DNA from: Lutjanus erythropterus
Lineage: Eukaryota > Chordata > Actinopteri > Lutjaniformes > Lutjanidae
Direction: 5' to 3'
Length of the DNA: 64,000 nucleotides
Assembly (NCBI GenBank): GCA_020091685.1
Contig: CM034601.1
Span: 39,268,034 to 39,332,033 of the forward strand
This document shows, in pieces, positions 1-12,604 of this stretch; positions within the stretch are counted from its first letter, which is position 1, and every line of letters starts with the position of its first letter. The notes below the pieces were generated by a model. That model was not told where the DNA came from. It ran no database searches and saw only the letters and a list, made by a program, of their open reading frames with translations. The position numbers and the translations under genes were made by a program.

Positions 1-430
1 TTAAAATGTCTAAAAATGTTAAACATATGGCACAGATTTTGGTTAGTTGTGTGGTTACATTATCTCAAATGTTTCCAACTAAGGTCAAACCCAGAGAAAT
101 ATGTAATTTATTCAAAGTAATCATACATTTCCTACAAGCTGCTCGTTGCAATAATTTCTGTGAAAACACTGGATACATTGGATAGGCCACATCAGAGATA
201 GAGGACGGAAATCGACAAATGTGTCCAAACATAAAGTGAATTAAACTTAATACAGCACCTCGTCCATGCAGACGAGTTATGTCAGATTTCTTTCACCATG
301 ATGGTTGTTTAACAATGAAGACAACAGCTCTCATGATCCCTCTCTAGTTCAGATGCCATCAAACAGCACCATTTGTTTAATGTGAGAGAAGCAGAACTTA
401 CATATTGTATGGTATGTTTAAATGATAGGT
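1..430. repeat. dispersed repeat, copy 1
   Basis: This is clearly related to 8586-8975. Shared tracts include CAAATGTTTCCAAC, AACxCAGAGAAAT and TTTAATGTGAGA in the same order and spacing. The left end lies outside the window. No coding potential; class unknown. Confidence 0.55.
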
Positions 431-1399
431 TCACATTTTTCATGATTCATGAGTGGGGACAAATCCACAGCCCTCATTCTGTGCAACATTGCAGTTAAAC
501 ATTAAATCGAAGCGAAAATAAAGCTTTGTACTTTAAAACTAAGTGTAAGTGCAAACTTTGTAAGCTTTGGGCATCTTAAAAAGTGAATTTGTTTTTAGTT
601 AAATACTACAACATATATTACACAAGGAGGAAGTACATACTGTATAATATTTCCTCTTTGTGTTTCAGTCTGTCTGTTGTAAATCAGCTAGGAAATACTT
701 TTGTGATACAGAAAGAAGGATACTTGATATGATATTTGATATGATTCAAACAGTCAGCATGCACATGCACACTGTCACCAAAACTGATTGTATACAAACT
801 CACACAAGTGGCACTCTCATCTGTATGGAGGTTCTTATTGCTCTCCAACACTACAGTGTGTGCTGAGGAGAAACAGGAAAAGCTAAATGTGACTGTTTTC
901 AGTACGACCAGTATATAGGCTTTAGTGGCATGAAGTGCAGAGGTTGACTATTGCAACCAGCTGGACACCACTTTCCTCACCCTCCCCTTTTCAAGTGTGA
1001 AGGAGAACCTACAGTACAGAGTCCACTGGTTTGTCTGTTCTAGGCTACTGGAGAAACATGGCGGTGCAACATGGCAAACTCCTTCTGTAGATATAAAGGA
1101 CTCAACAATTGTTCATTTTAGGTGATTATATATTAATAAAAACATGCTTATCATGCCATATTCTGATATATGTGATGATGTTTATAGTGACAGCATGTGT
1201 GTTGTTTTTTGACTTGTCTATATATATATATTTTACAGAAGCACACATGTGTTTGTGGAGCCTGCCACAAGAAGTTTGCAAGGTCTGAATCTGGCTTAAA
1301 ATTGGCTTTTGTAACTGCACAGAGGAAAGACTGTTAGGATTTGATTTCTCCACAGCCAGTATGAACAGGACGAACAACAACAGAAAAAGTCCTTCAGTA
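431..1399. other. unclassified non-coding interval
   Basis: AT-rich sequence with only short chance frames. A short TA run lies at 1219-1230. I recognise no gene or repeat family here. Confidence 0.4.
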
Positions 1400-2052
1400 T
1401 ACAATTGTAGTCAAAAGTTCACATACACTCATGAAGAGCATGTATATCATGGCAGTTTTGAGTTTCCAATGATTCCTATAACTGAATTTTCTACGATGGA
1501 ATCCAGTGGCGACTGGTGAATTTTTCTCCAGGGGGGGCTGTAGTGACAATCAGGCAAAAATCTTAAGGTATCGCATCAGTGTATTTTAATATACAAAAAG
1601 GGCCTTTATTTGTACTTGCAGAACTAAATGAACATTTTATTTTATAACCTAATGGAACTCGCTTAGTTAAGGTAAATTAAGGTACTTCAATTTGTGCAAA
1701 TTCTTTATAATAATTATATTTTATTTTACAATTTATGTTGAAAGACTAAAGTAAGCAAAAGAAATCTGATACCACAAACCTTCAGACAATGGAAGATAAT
1801 TCTAAACACACTAAAAGCTACTGGAAAATAACAAGATTTAAGAATAAATAAATAAATTAAAAATTGCCATCTTGTAGCATAAAATTTACTTTTTGTACAT
1901 AAATTCTCCCTGAGATGTAAATGTCTAAGTGACTCTGTGGTTAAATGTCTTTGACAGGTTTATATAAAATACTCACTTTAAGGTGTGTCACCCTCTTTTC
2001 TTCACAAAACAGCAACTATTTAAAAGTTAGTAAAGTAAAAATAACCAACATC

Positions 2053-2490
2053 TGTCACGGTGTTGGATTTTGTTGGTTTATTTCCTGTTTTATTTTGGTA
2101 GTTTCTGGTTCTCCCTCATGTGTCCTGTTTTTACTTCCTGTCTTTGTCTGTTTTCCCTCCCTTTGTGATTAGTCATTACCTTCACCTGTCCTTGTCTGCC
2201 CTCACCTGTGTCTTGTTTTTTTTTTCCCCCTCCCTAGTGTATTTAATCCTGTGTCTTGTCCTCTTACTTTGTTGGTTCATTTTACTCCTCTTGTCTCGTC
2301 ACCGGTCGGTTTTTTCTGGTTCTACAGTGTATGGATTTTGGTTTCTTCTCCCTGCATGGATTATGGACTTTCAGCTGCAGAATTTATGTAAGCCTTTTGG
2401 GTCTTGTGTTGTTTATTAAAATATCATTTGAACTCTCCCATCTGCCTCCTGTTGCCTGCGTTTGGGTCCTCCACCTAGTTGAACGTAACA
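2053..2490 (+). repeat. solo LTR with 5-bp TSD, inside the hAT-like element
   Basis: This 438-bp unit begins TGTCACGG and ends CGTAACA (TG...CA). It is flanked by ACATC on both sides (2048-2052 and 2491-2495). The interior is pyrimidine-rich, and ATTAAA near its 3' part could be a weak polyadenylation signal. The rest of the retroelement is absent, as expected after LTR-LTR recombination. Several short open frames cross it but are not genes. Confidence 0.8.
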
Positions 2491-2525
2491 ACATCACACA
2501 TTCAGCTTCTATTGTCTGCAGTCAG

Positions 2526-2830
2526 GGAATGTAACTAAGTACATTTACTCAAGTACTTTACCTGAGGCCAATTTACATCCATATTATATTAGTTTATAGT
2601 TGTACTTAACTTTTTTACTCCATTACATTTACCTGACAGGTACAGTTATTAGTTACTGACAGGGAACATTTTACTGCACAGTGGTTACTTTTACTTTTCA
2701 TACTGATAACAGCTGATAATGTTCACATACGTTAAATAAAGTAAAAGTCCTGCATTTAAAACCTTACTTAAGTAAGGTTGTAGTAGTAGTGAAGTATTTT
2801 CACAGTGTGGTATTGGTGTTTTTACTGAAC
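2526..2830. repeat. fragment of the TACTCAAGTACT repeat family
   Basis: GTAACTAAGTACATTTACTC, ACTCCATTACATTT and CTGACAGGTACAG match tracts also seen at 18728-18985 and 56966-57110. This is a common fish non-autonomous DNA element; both ends are eroded. Confidence 0.5.
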
Positions 2831-3690
2831 TAAATGATGTGAATACTTAACCCAGCCTGGCTCACCTCTATGAAGACCACCTGGTCCCAGTGTGAAGCTG
2901 AGTTCCACTGTCACTTTGTTCTCCTCAGAGAGTTTATCATCTTCTTCTCATTGTTTTTGCTTTATGATGTCGGCTGATCAGGTTCTTTTACTCTGAGCTT
3001 CTCTTCGTTCTCCTCTCAAAACACGTTGTTTATGGTGACTTCACGGACTCGATTCTAGCAGCTGACGCGCTAAACTCTTCCAACTAGCAACACATCTCCC
3101 TCTGCTGTATTAATTATCAGATGTAGATCGAGCCAGTCGCTCTCTGCTGCCACCCAGAGGTTGACAATTTGTAAACCAGCAGCATTCAGATGAATGGTGA
3201 GACCCATCTGTAACTTCAGACAACGTACAACATTTTTAACAACACATTTTAGTGCAGATTATACATTTTACTCACTAACTACACAATATTGTTGCTGCTC
3301 ATTTAAAGAAATATACAGTAATATTTTAAAGTAATTAAGTCTTTAGGATGTGGGGAGAGGATGTGGGGCGGCATCCTCTATTGACCAGCCGCCACTGATG
3401 GAATCACTGAAACACGTGTGTCTTTGTCATAAAAAGCAATCGTGCATTTTAGTTATTGGTTATTTTGGTTATTGTAACATTATGTTTTACTGTTTACTGC
3501 CTGTGTTTTTGTTTGTGTATTTTGTATTCTGAATGTGAATTGAACTGAATGAAAGTTATTCATCAAAGTTTCTTCGTACCATGGCCTCTACTTGTGAGTG
3601 ACTATTATTGACTACAGATGATGATTTCTCAGAGCTAATTTAAACAGGGCTCATTTGATTCATTCATTAGGCTCAGCTACAAACGCTATG

Positions 3691-4340
3691 ATGGGAAAGT
3701 CTAAAAAGCTCAGTACAGATCTGAAAAAGTGAATGTTGACTTGAACAAGTCAGGAAAGTCACCTGAAGCCATTTCAAAGCAGCTACAGATCTCAAAATCA
3801 ACTGTGCAAACAATTGTGATTAAGTATTTAGTGCATGGTACAGTTGTGTCACTGCCACAATCAGGAAGAAAATATGACCTGCTGCTGAGAGACAGTTGGT
3901 CAGGATGGTCAGAAGTCAACCAAGAATCACCAAAAAGCAGGTCTGCTGTTGGAACACAGGTGTCAGTGTGCACAGTCAAGTATGTTTTACATCGCTGGTC
4001 TGAGAGGCTGCCGAGAAAGAAGGAAGCTCTTGTTCCAGAGGCGGCACCTTAAGGCTCGACTGAAGTTTGCTGCTGATCACATGGACAAAGAAAAGACCTT
4101 CTGGAGGAAACTTCTGTGGTCAGATGAAACAAACATTGAGCTTTTTAGCCACAATGACCAGAAAGGTGTTTGGAGGAGAGAAGGTGAGGCCTTTAATCCC
4201 AAGAACAGCGTAGAGTTACGCTCTGGGGATGTTTTACTGCCAGTGGAACTGATGCTTTACAGAAAGTAAATGGAATAATAAAGAAGGAGGAGGATTACCT
4301 CCAAATTCTTCAGCCAGAAGGTTGAGTCTTGGACACAGTT
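3691..4340 (+). pseudogene. Tc1 transposase pseudogene
   Basis: The start MGKSKKLSTDLKK is followed by a stop at codon 14, and then a frameshifted helix-turn-helix region, NKSGKSPEAISKQLQISKST. Deletions shift frame again before the DNA-binding region ends. In a further frame HLKARLKFAADHMDKEKTFW and KLLWSDETNIELF are clear; the D in SDET is the first catalytic aspartate of the DDE triad. Homology ends near 4340, before the second aspartate and the glutamate. The copy cannot encode an active enzyme. Confidence 0.85.
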
Positions 4341-5500
4341 ACCCTGCATTTACACCAGGAAGGGCTGCGCCGCGGAACGGCTGCACCGCGGGACGCAGAG
4401 AAATAGCTCCCATTCTAGTCAATGCTGTAATTTACACCAGAAGCACCACGGTGCATCTCAGCAACGTCCCAGAAGCGGTGAGTCTATTTTCGACGGATGG
4501 CGCATCAATTGACACAGAGCTGGTTGGACATGGGAGATGAGCAAGTAAATTGAAATGAAGTATTCCTGTTTTGTATTTATACTTTTGTGGGATAAAAACT
4601 GAAAATCAATAAAATATATTTACAAAAAAAAGTGTGAACCTGTCCTTTAGGTTGACTAGCTTCCTCAGGTTCATAAACCTTGTTAATGAACTGGAAAGAA
4701 CTGTTTGGTTGTCAGTAAAGGAAGACAAATAATAGTAAAGACGTTGAGTTCTCTTGTGGTGTCTAGATTGGGATAGCTTTCAATTTGAATATATTGTTTA
4801 GACGCCACTACACAATAGAAATAAGATATAGTTCCTTTGTGAGTATGTGTGTAACGTCATCGTGACTGTGTATTAGTCTGAGGGTGTGCAGCATTGAAAA
4901 GAAGCAAGTTTAAGCAAAGATATGATAAGTTTACTCTACATCAGCCCTATCAAAGTAAATTTGCTCCTGAGGCCAAACACAGGAGAAACTGTTGACTGTC
5001 TACTCTGGGAGATTGTATGGAAAAAAAAATCTGAATATCTGCACAAAGTTTGAGGAAGCTGATGTGATTGCACTTTGCTTGTGAAAGTGACACTCCATGA
5101 TGACTCACTGACCTGAGCGCAGACTTGGACTGAAGTGGCGTCAATCAACAGGAAGAAGTCTCAGGCTGGGGTGAAAGACAGTCCCCTTCTAACAGAAACA
5201 AAAGGCACCTTAAGTACCAGCATTCACAAAGAGCCGGAGGCAAACATGATGAAGTCAGTCTATTTTTGACAACAATGTTATTTGGCTGCATTGTTCTCGG
5301 GGCACAGGCCAGTGCAGGGGGTGAGGGGTCTGGTAAAACAAGAAAATTTGATGTGAACCTTTAGGCTGACCCTACATTCCTGGATGAACCAGATTTATGG
5401 CAGGTTTTCCTGAAGAACTGCTGAAAAGACGAAATTGTGATGGTTTACCGTTCACCAGTGTCAATACAGGATATTCTCAATAACTATACTGATACTGAAC
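4341..5500. other. unclassified interval beginning with a CpG-rich patch
   Basis: 4365-4400 is unusually CpG-rich for this window (GCGCCGCGGAACGG). Two related phrases, GCATTTACACCAG and TAATTTACACCAG, flank it, suggesting a fragment of an unidentified element that truncated the Tc1. The rest to 5500 shows no recognisable gene or repeat. Confidence 0.4.
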
Positions 5501-5504
5501 AGGG

Positions 5505-6190
5505 TTTGTACGGGTGCTGGAAATCCTTGAAAACACCTGAATTTAAATGTAGTGTTTTCAAAGTTTGAAAAGTGCTTGGATTTTAGATGAAGTGTTTGAA
5601 ATTGTACTTGTAATACCTTCATAATAAATCAATAGCAGTCAGAATAGTCCAGACAGGTCACACGCTTTGGAACATGAACTTTTGTTGTGTTCAGAGCTGC
5701 AGTGAAACATATCATAGGTTTGAGTTATTGTTTAAGAGAAAATGTCCAAATTCTCTGATTTCAGCTTCTCACATGTGAATATTTTCAATGTCTTTACTCC
5801 TTTATGAGAATAAACCACCTATCTTTGTGTTTTGAACAAAATGAGACATTTGAGGACATCACTTGGGCTTTGGGAAACAGTGTTCAACATTTTCCACCAT
5901 TTTACTGAACCAAGAAACTAATCCATAAGTTGAGAAAATGAAAGTAACAATTAGTTGCAGACCTAACCGTGTTTTCCTTTAATTTGTCACCCCTCCATAG
6001 AATGCTATAAAGAATCAGAATTGTGCTTGTTTGTAAAAAAGGTAAAATCATCACTTTGGGTATACGTATATAAATATATATTTCATTACAGGTGTAAGGT
6101 GCTGGAAAAGCTTGAAAAGATAAAAAATAAAAAGATAAAAGCTTGAAATGTGTTTGAATTTGACTTTGGAAGAGGTGTAGGTTGACTTTA
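5505..6190. repeat. dispersed repeat (CAGGGTTTGTACGGGTGCTGG end), copy 1
   Basis: The left end reads CAGGGTTTGTACGGGTGCTG, a hAT-like terminus. TTTGAAAAGTGCTTGGATTT and a downstream AGGTGCTGGAAxAxCTTGA tract recur at 19640-19925. The middle (about 5690-5970) is unrelated sequence, probably a further insertion. Confidence 0.5.
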
Positions 6191-6359
6191 ATGTGTCAAA
6201 GGACAGAAATCCTTCCACTGTGGCTCTGCAGGTCACAGTACACGCTCATATCCTGTCCAAAGACCACGCTTCGTAATAGTCGTCATTCAAATTCCCAAAT
6301 CCACACGGGAGGATGTGATAATACACACGTTCTATTATGTACCTGTCTATGACTGTAAG

Positions 6360-6570
6360 TACAATCCTTCCACCCTCTTACTGGTGCCACAATTTCTGTT
6401 CAGGCTGGCGGCACACCCTGCTCACCCAGGCGGTGTGAGGAAGTGTGGGGCACTCTCATTTTCCATTTATTAAATCAAATTTCATGAGTCATTCTGACCA
6501 GTCACACTGATAGTGGAAGGCTGCTGCCTGCTGGTACATCAGCACAAAAAAAAAAAAACATCACCCACCC
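6360..6570. promoter_or_regulatory. candidate conserved non-coding island
   Basis: Apparently single-copy sequence with a homeodomain/POU-like core (TTATTAAATCAAATTTCATG) and balanced composition, bordered by low-complexity A and CCACC runs. The call is inferred from composition only; cross-species alignment would decide. Confidence 0.3.
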
Positions 6571-7235
6571 TCCACCCAACCATCCACCCCTGGCACTCAG
6601 CCTCACACCCTCCCACCTCCCTCCCATCACACAGCTCTGCTGCTTTTTGAATGCAAATAAAGGCACACTGGGAAAAAAAGGCTAAAAAGAGCAATGCTTT
6701 GGTCCATCATCAAACAAATGTTTGATGCAGAAGCAGAAAACATACAGTTTGTTCTTTTCAAGAAGTAATATTTATATTTTTGAAGGAAGGAGACACGGCC
6801 AGCCAATTCATACATACAGACAGACAACTGCAGGATGACAGGACAAGAGACAGGAGACGGAAATGTCCTTGACTGTAGCCGAGCAGAGCTCTCTTCAGTT
6901 TTGCTCAGTGCAAAATGATGTGAGTATACATGACTACTCAACAATAACTCCCAGTGTTGTTCATCTAAAGCTAAACAACAATCAGGACAAATGGTGGATA
7001 AGGACATGGTTCAAGAGAGTTTGTCAATTATTACTTTACATGAACACTTAATTTCCTTGGTTTTCTGATGAATTTTAATGAACCGATTTGTGCCTGTTCT
7101 GCATATTTATTCTCTTGCAGATAAAACATCTAACATGTTTTATTCAGCACAGTTGTATGTATTTATCGGCTTTGTAAATTCCACTTGATGAGATTCAAAT
7201 TCAAATGTCCCATGATGTCAAATAATCACATGCAA
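6571..7235. other. unclassified interval
   Basis: Contains a poly-A run near 6546 and C-rich low-complexity sequence to 6640, then ordinary AT-rich DNA. The open frames here have no recognisable product. Confidence 0.4.
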
Positions 7236-7717
7236 TACAGAATCTCCCAAACAAACCAACAAAAAAGCAACAGAATAAAAACATAAAATGCCTCCATACT
7301 GCTCATCTGGTGTAATCCAAGTCTTCTAAAGCCCCAACATGCCAACTTGACTAAAAAATGTTATTGACACCATGTTTTTAGCTTGAATCTTCACTGTAGA
7401 TTCTTAGCTTGGAGCCACGTTCATGTGCACACTGTCTGAACTGTGTGTGTGTGGTGTGATGGTGTGCAAACAGCATGTTGGGACTTGATTATGCCAGATG
7501 ACCAGTATGGAGGGATTTTATGTTTTTTTGTTTTTTCCTGTTGTTTTTTTCTGTTTGAAAACTGGTCACCATTCACTTCCATTGTTTGGGAGATTCTGCA
7601 ACACTGTTTTCCTTAGAAACTACTCCTGTGAGACTAACAAAATAAACCCGACCCTCAGTCTGCATGACGGGGAGTAGATAATGACTGAATTTTCATTTTT
7701 GGGTGAACCATCCCATT
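7236..7717. mobile_element. TTAA-type fold-back element, left end eroded
   Basis: The right end reads TTTTTGGGTGAACCATCCCA. The left arm (CAGAATCTCCCAAAC, ATAAAATGCCTCCATACTG) is the reverse complement of the right arm (CCAGTATGGAGGGATTTTAT, TTTGGGAGATTCTG). Same family as 44744-45315, resembling fish ANGEL-type elements. Confidence 0.7.
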
Positions 7718-8585
7718 AGTTAGCAAACTAGCAAACAACATTTCTAAAAGTGAACTCAAACACCATTATCTAGTAGCTCATTATTATTAAAAATGCCCTA
7801 ATATCAGGCCTCCTCCACCTTCCCTTCTGTCACATCCATGATTATCAGCAATGCATAGTTGTGTCTTCCTCTTCTTTGCAACCACTGCTTTTGAATTCCC
7901 ACCACCTACTTTACCAGAGGTATTGTTGTATCAGTCACATTCTAATTGTCAAAGTAAAAGTCCTCTGCTACTTTCATGTTGTTACTGAAATGTTCTGTGA
8001 GGAGAGGAATTAATTTCAGTCCCAGCTTTAATACATGGATGGATAAGCAGTAAATTAATATTAGTATGTTGAAATAATATGAAATAAATAACTGGTGTTA
8101 CAGCCTACACAGTAGCTGTGAACTGCTTGTTTTTTCTGCTCCCACGCTTTATGATACTCTGCACACATGTACATTCAATCTGCTCAGGCTCTTAACATGC
8201 ATATATTTCTGTTATTTTGTAAATTCAGTTTTCTGTGACTGTTGCTTGCAAATCTGATCTGATAATGCTGCACATCTGGACACATGACTCTAAATATGTA
8301 ACTGACATGAATGAATGAAACTGACATTTGAGTTCATTCATAAATCTGATATGATACAAACTTTAGCATGGACAGTTTGGAAATACTTCATTTAGCCTGA
8401 CACAGTAATGGAGGTTAAACTCATTATCTGACCTTTTTCATAGTGACAATGTTGATATGAAATAGCAGGATAAACACAAGTGTTACAAATGATACTGATT
8501 AAGAACCCGATTTATTTAGTGCAGCAGAGTGAGCCATCATGCACAGTAGCATCGCCCTGACTTTGTCTCACCTGAAGGAAGAGAA
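7718..8585. other. unclassified interval
   Basis: AT-rich non-coding DNA. No repeat family, splice-bounded frame or RNA gene was recognised. Confidence 0.4.
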
Positions 8586-8975
8586 CTTCAAAGGTATAAT
8601 ATGCATTTCTGCATAAAATCGTTTAAAATGCTAGACATATGTGATATATTTTTGTTGAGTTGGGTATATTATCCCAAATGTTTCCAACAATGTTCAAACA
8701 CAGAGAAATCCATAATGTATTCAATGCCACCATGTGTTTCCTGCTAGCTGGTGCTCTCTAGTTGCTAGTTGTTATAACTTCTGGGAAAACAAGTATTTTC
8801 ATCAGTTTTGGTGGTTGTATAAAAGTGAAGAAAACCCATGATCCCACACTACTACAACTACACCTTTTGTTGTTGTTTTAATGTGAGATATTAGAGAATT
8901 AGTATCATTAGTAACACCTGTATTTCTCCTATTTCGTGTCAAAATGGCTGCAGTGAAAAAGGTCTATTGAATGAT
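8586..8975. repeat. dispersed repeat, copy 2
   Basis: Related to 1-430. Its right end (TCATTAGTAACACCTGT, AAATGGCTGCAGTGAAAAAG) also matches the arms of a fold-back element in GUSB intron 1 (58440-58645), which links all three copies to one family. Confidence 0.6.
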
Positions 8976-11430
8976 TTTACATATCATTTTTTAGGGGCAG
9001 AACAATTACAGAACAGGCTGACAGGCACTCAGCCAATAAATAGATATAGTATTGCCTTATATAGTTACTACAACATTAGCAAACAATTGCCTGTTTTCAC
9101 AACAAGTAGACATTTAGTATTTAGTATTCTCTTCTTTTGGACTTCAGTTAACCTGACATGCCAGATGTTTTGTTGCACAGAACCATCTAGAAAGTCTTCC
9201 TTAGAAGCTGTTTGGAAAGGGGCAGGCACTTTCAAAAAAAACATCTTGTATGTGATTGGATGAACCATCTATCTATCACATCGAACACAGGCTTCACCAA
9301 AACTTGGTGTGAACTTCAACAAAACCAGATCAAACTCTTGCCAAAGCCAGTCAGGAGAAGTACAAAAACATCTTTTCAACAGAGAAAAGCCTTCAATGTC
9401 GTTCTTTGCTCTTCTTTCAATAAAGAAATATTCCCCAGTTCTGATGTAACTGATGCTATCACAGTATCTACACTAACCTCTTCAGGAGCTGCCATTGTTT
9501 GTTTGAGAGGAGTAGTTTCTATGGACACTTGTCACTGTTGGTTCACCTAAAACCACCCCCGCAGCTGCCAGTAGTCCCTCCTAGGATGCTGATTGGCTGC
9601 ACCACTTTTGGTGCAGACATAAATGAATAACTTGAAACGTAGCAAGATGGATTTTTATGGTATCTCAAGAATCCAGCTGCTTCACAAGGTGAGCAAACCC
9701 AAAGAAGAACATCTGGGTCCAACTTCTAAGCTAGATGTCTGACTTTCTTCACCAGTTAATGTTAGCTGCTTTCTTTGTCATTTGCAGATGTGTACGGTGG
9801 CTTTATGATATTTTTTCGCTAAAATCTACTCTGTTAGCTGTCAGACTCATCATTACAGTAAATGTAATAGCATAAAACCAAAATGATGAGCTAAAAGCAG
9901 CTAAAAACCTCAGTAGAGCTGCAGAATGTGTGATAAACTTTTTGGATTTGTATTCAATATTGAACAGTAGTGCTTTATATGTTACTTTACTTAATTTGGT
10001 ACATTTGGAGTCTAGAACACAGGCTAATCAGGAGTATTACTCAAACCACAGGATAAGTGAGCATTCAGTAGACGTGCGTCACCCAGATGACTATTGTTTA
10101 ATATGCTCTCATATGATATTTTAAGTTGGATGTTAGCTGAGAAAGTAATTAATCAAGTTTCTCAGAAAAAGGAACCCTGAACTTCCTGTTTTGTTGTATA
10201 TTGTCTTCTCAGTCATGGTAACTGAGATGCAAAAAAACATGACAACGGATTTTTAGGAGGAGCTGTGCCAGTTACAGTTCACAGTGTCGCCACACAGGAA
10301 AACCAAGACGGTGACTGCATTGTATCTATGGTGTAACGTAATATTACAAAAATAAATTTAAACACATCTTGTATGATTAAACTTAGCTTTTTAATTCATG
10401 TCTAATCAATATTAATTACATACACCATAACACAAACATCAAATGAAAAATATGACATTTTAACTGTAAAATACTCTTCATGCTTATTACCTAAAAATAG
10501 CATCCAAAATGAGTGTTATACAAAGTATAACACAATATCTTGAAGATAAGAAAATGTTGAAACTTAAGCTCCCATATAATCCTGATTATCTTACATTTGA
10601 GAAAATATCACATTTCTTGATATTTCCTCACAAATTTAAATAACACACACATTGTGAATGTACTATCAATTTATAAATAAGTCTGTGCATCTAAATATGT
10701 ATTTAAATATAAATCTAACAGTAGGCCTACTGACAGTTCCTCCAAGCCAGGAGCTGGAACTTTATTCTCTACATGCTTTATATCTACTTTCTTTACTGTG
10801 TACTTTGTACTTTATAATACTTTGTATTATAACTGTTTGGGGAAGCTATTTTAGAGGCTTTGGACTGAACCAAGTTAATAAAAGAAACTCCTCATAATGC
10901 ACTTTTTTTTTACAGATCTTTCAGGATGTCATCACTGGATAGATGTTTCACTTCATGTATCAGTTGGATTTATCATACTGTAAGCTCACTTTTCTAAGAA
11001 ACTGCTCATGTAACTGTACTGCCCTTTTTAAATAGAACTTTTGGTTGCATGATTCCACCTGGAGCATTCTTAGCAATGGACATTTCACAACGCTCCTCAA
11101 GAATTTATGTTTAATTTGCTTAAAATTCTTAAGTATTATCAAGAATCAAGAGCTTTAACCTCTTCAGCCTAAACAAGCAGAGCTCAAACTCAGAAATTTC
11201 TTTTGAATACTGTCGAGAGGATTGCCCAAGGATCTCAAAGAACAAATACATTACACTACATGACATGCAGCACAAACAATTCTGTATATTATTTGAATAT
11301 AGGAGATATAGTGTGAAACGTCACCTGACAAAAAAAAACATTTCAAACTGATCTGCTGATGAAAAATGCAACAAATTACTGCCTGATTATTTTTTTTTAA
11401 CTCATTCTTAATGAATAATTACTGTCAGTG
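8976..11430. other. unclassified interval, probably old repeats
   Basis: The stretch 9200-9960 has the look of an old dispersed element but has no second copy in the window. A 112-codon frame at 9212-9550 has no recognisable domain. 10340-11430 is AT-rich with A and T runs. Confidence 0.35.
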
Positions 11431-11570
11431 CTAACCTCATGACAAATATGTTGCCGCAGGAGCGGGCAAGGGGTTGTGGACAAGGGTGGTCAGGTGGTGC
11501 CAAGAACAACCACTGTAGGGGGTGTGGCCTCATGGCTATGACACCGACCAGAGAGACTGAGCACCACTTA

Positions 11571-12501
11571 AGGCCTGATTTACAAAAGGTTTATGTGTGT
11601 AAAAACATTTGCAAACTTGATGTCACTCACAAACAAATGTACAAGCTGATCTACTAACGGTGTGCACTGAGGATTGCATTTTTCAAATGTGTAAGACAGC
11701 ATGTACTGTCTATTTAGTATGTTTGCCGTAACAAATGTTGCAGTACACTATGATTTACCAAGCCTGAAAATTATTTGTGGTGACTGTGACTGCATCTGTA
11801 TTTAATACATTTGAATGGAAGGTGCTAACCAGCCTAGTGGTGTGCACAGATGGCTGCTGTTATTCTGGAGAGGAGTAAATACTCTGCTTTAAAGTCATTT
11901 CTCATGGACTGTTTGTGGGATGCATTTATTTTTATTTTCATTCAATAACCCTTAGTGCTCCATTGCACTTTTCTCCAACATCACACACCTCTTCTCCCTA
12001 CAACAACAACAGCACAGAGTGTCCCGCCTGAGCGCTCGGGCCACTAGTAGTAGTAGTAGTAGTAGTAGTAGTATTAATAATAATAAAAATCTATTTATTT
12101 ATTCATTCATTTATTCATGTATTTATTTATTGAAGATAGTTAAAGTTTTATTTAATCCAACTTTTCTTCTGTTCTTCACCTTATATCTTACCATCTTCTC
12201 TTAATTTCATCTGTTGTTCTTGACTTGTTCTGGACTTTTTTTTTTGCTGTAGCTCAACAATAGATTATTTGCCTCTTCTACTGACACCTCACCTTGAATT
12301 TAATTTCATTTCATTCTGGTTTCCGGAAACCTGTAACACACAACCCCCTCATTTAAATTCTGCTGTCTCTATGGTGTTTGTACCTGCTGTCATTTACACA
12401 GTTGTTCTTAGTTGATCACCTGCAAAATGCACACCAACCAATATATTACAATGTACACGCAACTTAGTACCCTATATTTGGGATCTTAGTATATCAGGTC
12501 C
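11571..12501. mobile_element. PIF/Harbinger-like non-autonomous element with TTA TSD
   Basis: The left terminus AGGCCTGATTTAC pairs with the right terminus GTATATCAGGTCC. TTA flanks both sides (11568-11570 and 12502-12504), matching the TWA target of PIF/Harbinger elements. No transposase frame is seen. An AGT microsatellite (12044-12073) lies inside. Confidence 0.6.
12044..12073. repeat. (AGT)n microsatellite
   Basis: About ten AGT units followed by ATTAATAATAAT. It creates a poly-serine open frame that is not a gene. Confidence 0.9.
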
Positions 12502-12557
12502 TTAGTGTAGCAATAACAGCTAGGTAGTCAGGGGTAACTAACCATGGGCAGCTGATC

Positions 12558-12560
<3 letters not shown>

Positions 12561-12602
<42 letters not shown>
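12561..12602. repeat. (TG)n microsatellite
   Basis: An uninterrupted TG run of about 21 units. Confidence 0.95.

Positions 12603-12604
<2 letters not shown>

Larger units (their letters stand above)
1504..3397. mobile_element. hAT-like element inserted in the Tc1, with perfect 8-bp TSD
   Basis: The ends read CAGTGGCGACTGG (left) and, reverse-complemented, CAGTGGCGGCTGG (right). Both flanks carry ATGGAATC (1496-1503 and 3398-3405), an exact 8-bp TSD diagnostic of hAT-type transposition. No transposase frame was recognised, so it is non-autonomous or decayed. It contains a solo LTR and a fragment of another repeat. Confidence 0.85.
1402..4340 (+). mobile_element. Tc1-like transposon, interrupted and 3'-truncated
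   Basis: A TA dinucleotide at 1400-1401 precedes a terminus reading CAATTGTAGTCAAAAGTTCA, typical of a fish Tc1 family. The left end (1402-1503) is separated from the rest (3406-4340) by a hAT-like insertion. A decayed transposase lies at 3691-4340. Homology stops in the middle of the transposase and no right terminal repeat follows, so the element is truncated. Confidence 0.85.

Noticed and set aside
9212-9550. 112-codon frame as a possible gene
   Set aside because: No recognisable domain, no splice context, and it lies in sequence that looks like an old dispersed repeat.
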